Shown piece by piece: positions 5,259 through 7,522 of a stretch of DNA of 7,522 bases; the stretch's first letter is position 1; each line of letters begins with the position of its first letter. The notes under the pieces are model-generated. The model worked only from the letters and a program-made list of their open reading frames with translations. It searched no databases and was not told the origin of the DNA. The DNA is from Ilumatobacteraceae bacterium (GTDB taxonomy: Bacteria; Actinomycetota; Acidimicrobiia; Acidimicrobiales; Ilumatobacteraceae): assembly GCA_007117775.1 (NCBI GenBank), contig SKFX01000213.1, positions 1-7,522 of the forward strand. The letters run 5' to 3'. A program made the translations under genes and the position numbers.

Positions 5259-6929
5259 ATGACGACGATCGACCCAGATGCCGCCGCCCCCCGAGCCGAT
5301 GCGTCGGCGACGGTGCAGCCGCCCGCAGGAGTGACCGAGGCCGCAGACCGCCTCGGGTCGACGCTGCAGGCGGTGGGGCAATGGTTCACCACGACCGATC
5401 ACAAGCGGATCGGCATGCATTTCATCGCGACCGGCCTCGTCGTGGCGCTGCTCACCGCAGTGTTCGGTGTGCTGCTCGGCATCGAGCGGATCTCCACCGA
5501 CGCGCTGGTGTTCCAGTTGCCGGTGGTCAATGAGTTCTTCGAGGGCTTCCGCCTCGGCCTCGTCTTGGCGGTGCTGGCACCGCTCGGTATCGGTCTCGCG
5601 ATCGCGGTGGTGCCGCTGCAGGTCGGGGCGCGGTCGTTGGCCTTTGCCCGCCTGGCCCATGGCGCCTACTACACGTGGTTGGCCGGTGTGGTCTTGGCGG
5701 TCTACGCGCTGCTCAACGATGGCAGCACCGCTGGTGCGGACCGTCAGATGGTGGAGCTGTACCTGTTGGCCCACGGTCTCATCGTCATTGGACTCGTGGT
5801 CGCTGCGGTGTGCGTCGCCACCACCATCTTGACTTCCCGGGCACCGGGGATGACGCTGATGCGCGTGCCGATGTTCACCTGGTCGGCGCTGGTCAGCGCG
5901 ATCGGCGTGGTGTTGGTGCTGCCGGTCGCGATCGGCACGCTCGTGTACCTGTTCGTCGATATCCGCTACGCGGGCGGCGTGTTCACCGAGGGCGCCGCGG
6001 CGTGGCTCGGATGGCTGTTCACCCAGCCCCTGACGGTGCTCTTGGCGCTCCCGGCCGTCGGTGTGTTCGCCGAGTTGCTGCCGGTGACCTTCCGGACCCG
6101 CCTACCGCTGCGGCCGGTCATGATGCTGGCCCTCGCACTGGTCGGAGTGGCGGCCTTCGCCGGGATCGCCCAGCAGGCGGTCGTGCGCACCGCCGTCGGC
6201 GATGCCGAGTCGCTGGTCCCGTTCCTGTTGTTCAACGCGCTGCCACTGCTCGGTCTGCTGTTGGTCTTCGCCGTGGCGCTGCTGGCGGCCAAGCCAGCCA
6301 CCAATGACGATGGCAGCCGTCGTCTGCCCCGTTTCAGCGGGGCGTTCCTGATGTCGTTCTTCGGTTTCGGCATGGTCCTCGTCGGCACGATCGCGACCGC
6401 CGGCCACGGTGTCGAAGACCTCGAGTTGATCGGCACCGTCTTCGAAGAGGGTGCGCTGGTCTACGTCGGGTACGGCGGCCTGCTCGGCGTCATGGGCGGT
6501 GTGATCTGGTGGCTGCCCAAGTTGACCGGCCGTCGCCTGAGCGACGTCCTCGTCGCCGGACTCGCCGTCGCCGGTGTGGTCGCCACGATCCTGGCTTCGC
6601 TGCCCTATCTGATCGCAGGATTCGCCGGCCAGCCGGCCCGCAGCCCGGTGTTCTCCACCTCTGGTCCGATGGAGTTGTGGAACCTCCTCGTGCTGATGGG
6701 CCATGCGCTGATGCTGGTGGTGGTGCTGGCGGTGCTGGTACTGCTGGCCCGCAGCTATCTCGCCGGTGGTGACGAGACGGTCGGCGATGATCCCTTCGAC
6801 GCCCAGACGATCGAGTGGACCACCACCTCGCCGGCACCGCCGAACAACTATCCCGAGGTGCCCACGGTGACCTCGGCTGAACCTCTGACCGATCTCAAGA
6901 CCCACAGCACCGCCGGGAGCCCGTCGTGA
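5259..6929 (+). CDS. ctaD: Cytochrome c oxidase subunit I-like protein (CtaD family) lacking all heme and copper ligands
   Basis: A homologue of the heme-copper oxidase catalytic subunit, 556 residues with about 12 membrane helices between 49 and 498. Family signatures: WFTTTDHKRIGMH (42-54), VVPLQVGARSLAFARL (117-132), RAPGMTLMRVP (194-204), LLALPAVGVFAELLPV (261-276), WWLPKLTGR (417-425), AGFAGQPARSP (453-463), and a CtaD-like tail (DPFDAQTIEWTTTSP). Aligned by hand, every metal ligand is replaced: helix II heme His is F97; HPEVY is QPLTV (Q256, with Glu to L258 and cross-linked Tyr to V260); the HH pair is Q305-Q306; HFH is A399-L400-V401. D-channel Asp is S126 and K-channel Lys is hydrophobic. 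The seven remaining His lie elsewhere. The protein cannot carry the normal heme a, a3 or CuB, so oxygen reduction is not expected. The frame is intact, arguing against a pseudogene. The symbol denotes family only; the role is unknown (scaffold, assembly partner or other transport are guesses). Confidence 0.85.
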   Translation: MTTIDPDAAAPRADASATVQPPAGVTEAADRLGSTLQAVGQWFTTTDHKRIGMHFIATGLVVALLTAVFGVLLGIERISTDALVFQLPVVNEFFEGFRLGLVLAVLAPLGIGLAIAVVPLQVGARSLAFARLAHGAYYTWLAGVVLAVYALLNDGSTAGADRQMVELYLLAHGLIVIGLVVAAVCVATTILTSRAPGMTLMRVPMFTWSALVSAIGVVLVLPVAIGTLVYLFVDIRYAGGVFTEGAAAWLGWLFTQPLTVLLALPAVGVFAELLPVTFRTRLPLRPVMMLALALVGVAAFAGIAQQAVVRTAVGDAESLVPFLLFNALPLLGLLLVFAVALLAAKPATNDDGSRRLPRFSGAFLMSFFGFGMVLVGTIATAGHGVEDLELIGTVFEEGALVYVGYGGLLGVMGGVIWWLPKLTGRRLSDVLVAGLAVAGVVATILASLPYLIAGFAGQPARSPVFSTSGPMELWNLLVLMGHALMLVVVLAVLVLLARSYLAGGDETVGDDPFDAQTIEWTTTSPAPPNNYPEVPTVTSAEPLTDLKTHSTAGSPS

Positions 6930-7504
6930 CCCTCGCCCTGCCCGCACCCGCTCCCGCTCCGCCCAAGCGTCAGATGTTGGTGGCCACCGCGTTGTTCTCT
7001 GTTGCGGCCACCATGGTGGTCGGCGCCATGTTGGCCATCTGGGTGCTGTTGCGCAGCCGGGCCGTCGATGCTGGCGAGCGCTTCCCCGAGGCTTACACCA
7101 TCTCCGAGGTGCCCTCCAACATCATGTTGATGACCGTTGCGGGTATCTGCATCTTCGCCCAGTGGGCGGTCTATGCAGCGGCGCGCCACGACCGGATGAA
7201 CACCGGCCTCGCCCTCAGTGCGACCTGGTTGCTCGGCGCCGCGTTCATCAACGCCCAGGCGTTCATCTGGGTGGATATGGGCGTTGAGATCGCCGCCGGC
7301 GGATATGCCGTGGTGTTCTACGCCATCACCGGTCTCATGGTGGCACTCGCCATCATCGGTCTCATCATGACCACGATCGCAGCCTTCCGGTTCCTCGGTG
7401 GCCACCTGGGTGAGTCCGAGTTGATCTCGGCCACCGCCCTGTACTGGTACGTCCTCGCCGCTGCGTTCGCTGCGGTCTGGTTCGTCGTCTACGTCACCAA
7501 GTGA
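6926..7504 (+). CDS. ctaE: Cytochrome c oxidase subunit III-like protein (CtaE family), divergent
   Basis: A 192-residue membrane protein with about five helices (roughly 17-43, 64-86, 94-116, 124-153, 170-190), the size and topology of a short bacterial oxidase subunit III. Recognisable landmarks are LLGAAFINAQAFIW (102-115), matching the family LGxxFxxxQxxEY; FYAITG (131-136), matching FYxxTGFHGxHV; and ALYWYV (171-176), matching xWYWHFVDxVW. The conserved polar residues are lost: the Glu of QxxEY is I114, the His of TGFHGxHV are M138 and L141, and WH/D become Y175 and A178. The GTG start overlaps the TGA stop of the CtaD-like gene in GTGA, so the two are translationally coupled and their products probably form one complex. 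The N-terminus is Ala/Pro-rich (PAPAPAPP). Homology is weaker than for subunit I, so another small membrane protein family is a minor alternative. Only 18 bases follow its stop. Confidence 0.78.
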   Translation: MTLALPAPAPAPPKRQMLVATALFSVAATMVVGAMLAIWVLLRSRAVDAGERFPEAYTISEVPSNIMLMTVAGICIFAQWAVYAAARHDRMNTGLALSATWLLGAAFINAQAFIWVDMGVEIAAGGYAVVFYAITGLMVALAIIGLIMTTIAAFRFLGGHLGESELISATALYWYVLAAAFAAVWFVVYVTK

Positions 7505-7522
7505 TCAGCCCAGCCAACAGCC

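Noticed and set aside
5259..6929. CtaD-like gene as a decaying pseudogene
   Set aside because: No stop or frameshift in 556 codons, all 12 helices kept, non-catalytic signatures conserved and the 4-base overlap with the next gene preserved. Ligands are changed at every site at once rather than by random decay.
6102..6947. Minus-strand open frame opposite the CtaD-like gene
   Set aside because: Same charged, Gln/His-rich shadow pattern; CtaD homology on the plus strand is decisive.
1..7522. CRISPR array, insertion sequence, prophage or att site
   Set aside because: No regularly spaced repeats, transposase motifs, terminal inverted repeats or integrase were seen. The tRNA genes are intact and have no obvious integrated element.

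Overview
The window is GC-rich, with G/C-heavy third codon positions and very little non-coding DNA. It looks like a chromosomal piece from a high-GC actinobacterium. A clpS-DUF2017 pair and a tRNA-Glu/Asp/Phe cluster are both typical actinobacterial arrangements. The style of the oxidase genes makes an Acidimicrobiia-type organism (Ilumatobacter-like) a reasonable guess, but this is inference and no marker gene here settles it.

Layout. Positions 1-4.0 kb are transcribed leftward (minus strand). Read in the direction of transcription, they hold clpS (N-degron adaptor of the Clp protease), a DUF2017 gene, three tRNA genes (Glu-TTC, Asp-GTC, Phe-GAA), then galT and a lacZ-type beta-galactosidase. 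The lacZ gene runs off the left edge after 516 codons. GalT and LacZ together form a small lactose/galactose catabolic unit. LacZ hydrolyses the beta-galactoside, and GalT moves the galactose-1-phosphate into UDP-sugars. Positions 4.1-7.5 kb are transcribed rightward: ctaB (heme O synthase), a CtaD-family gene (cytochrome c oxidase subunit I) and a CtaE-family gene (subunit III). The last two overlap by 4 bases. The 159-base gap between the divergent clpS and ctaB genes carries a perfect 11-bp inverted repeat sitting on the likely -35 box of ctaB.

Most interesting point. The CtaD-family protein has the full 12-helix scaffold and several unmistakable subunit I signatures (TTDHKRIG, PLQVGA, RAPGMTLMR, LPKLTGR and the acidic/Pro-rich C-terminal tail). 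By hand alignment, however, all six histidines that bind low-spin heme, high-spin heme and CuB are replaced (F97, Q256, Q305, Q306, A399, V401). The cross-linked tyrosine and the key residues of the D and K proton channels are gone too. The overlapping subunit III homologue has also lost its conserved Glu and His positions. Both genes are intact, so this looks like a maintained, cofactor-free 'pseudo-oxidase' membrane module rather than decaying DNA. I do not know of a described function for such a pair. The neighbouring CtaB keeps its catalytic Asp-rich motifs, so the cell probably makes heme A for a genuine oxidase encoded elsewhere.

Smaller oddities: tRNA-Phe has A at the normally invariant T54; tRNA-Glu has a G1-U72 pair; galT and lacZ share a frame and are separated only by TGA-ACG; and a strong Shine-Dalgarno plus ATG inside ctaB is out of frame.
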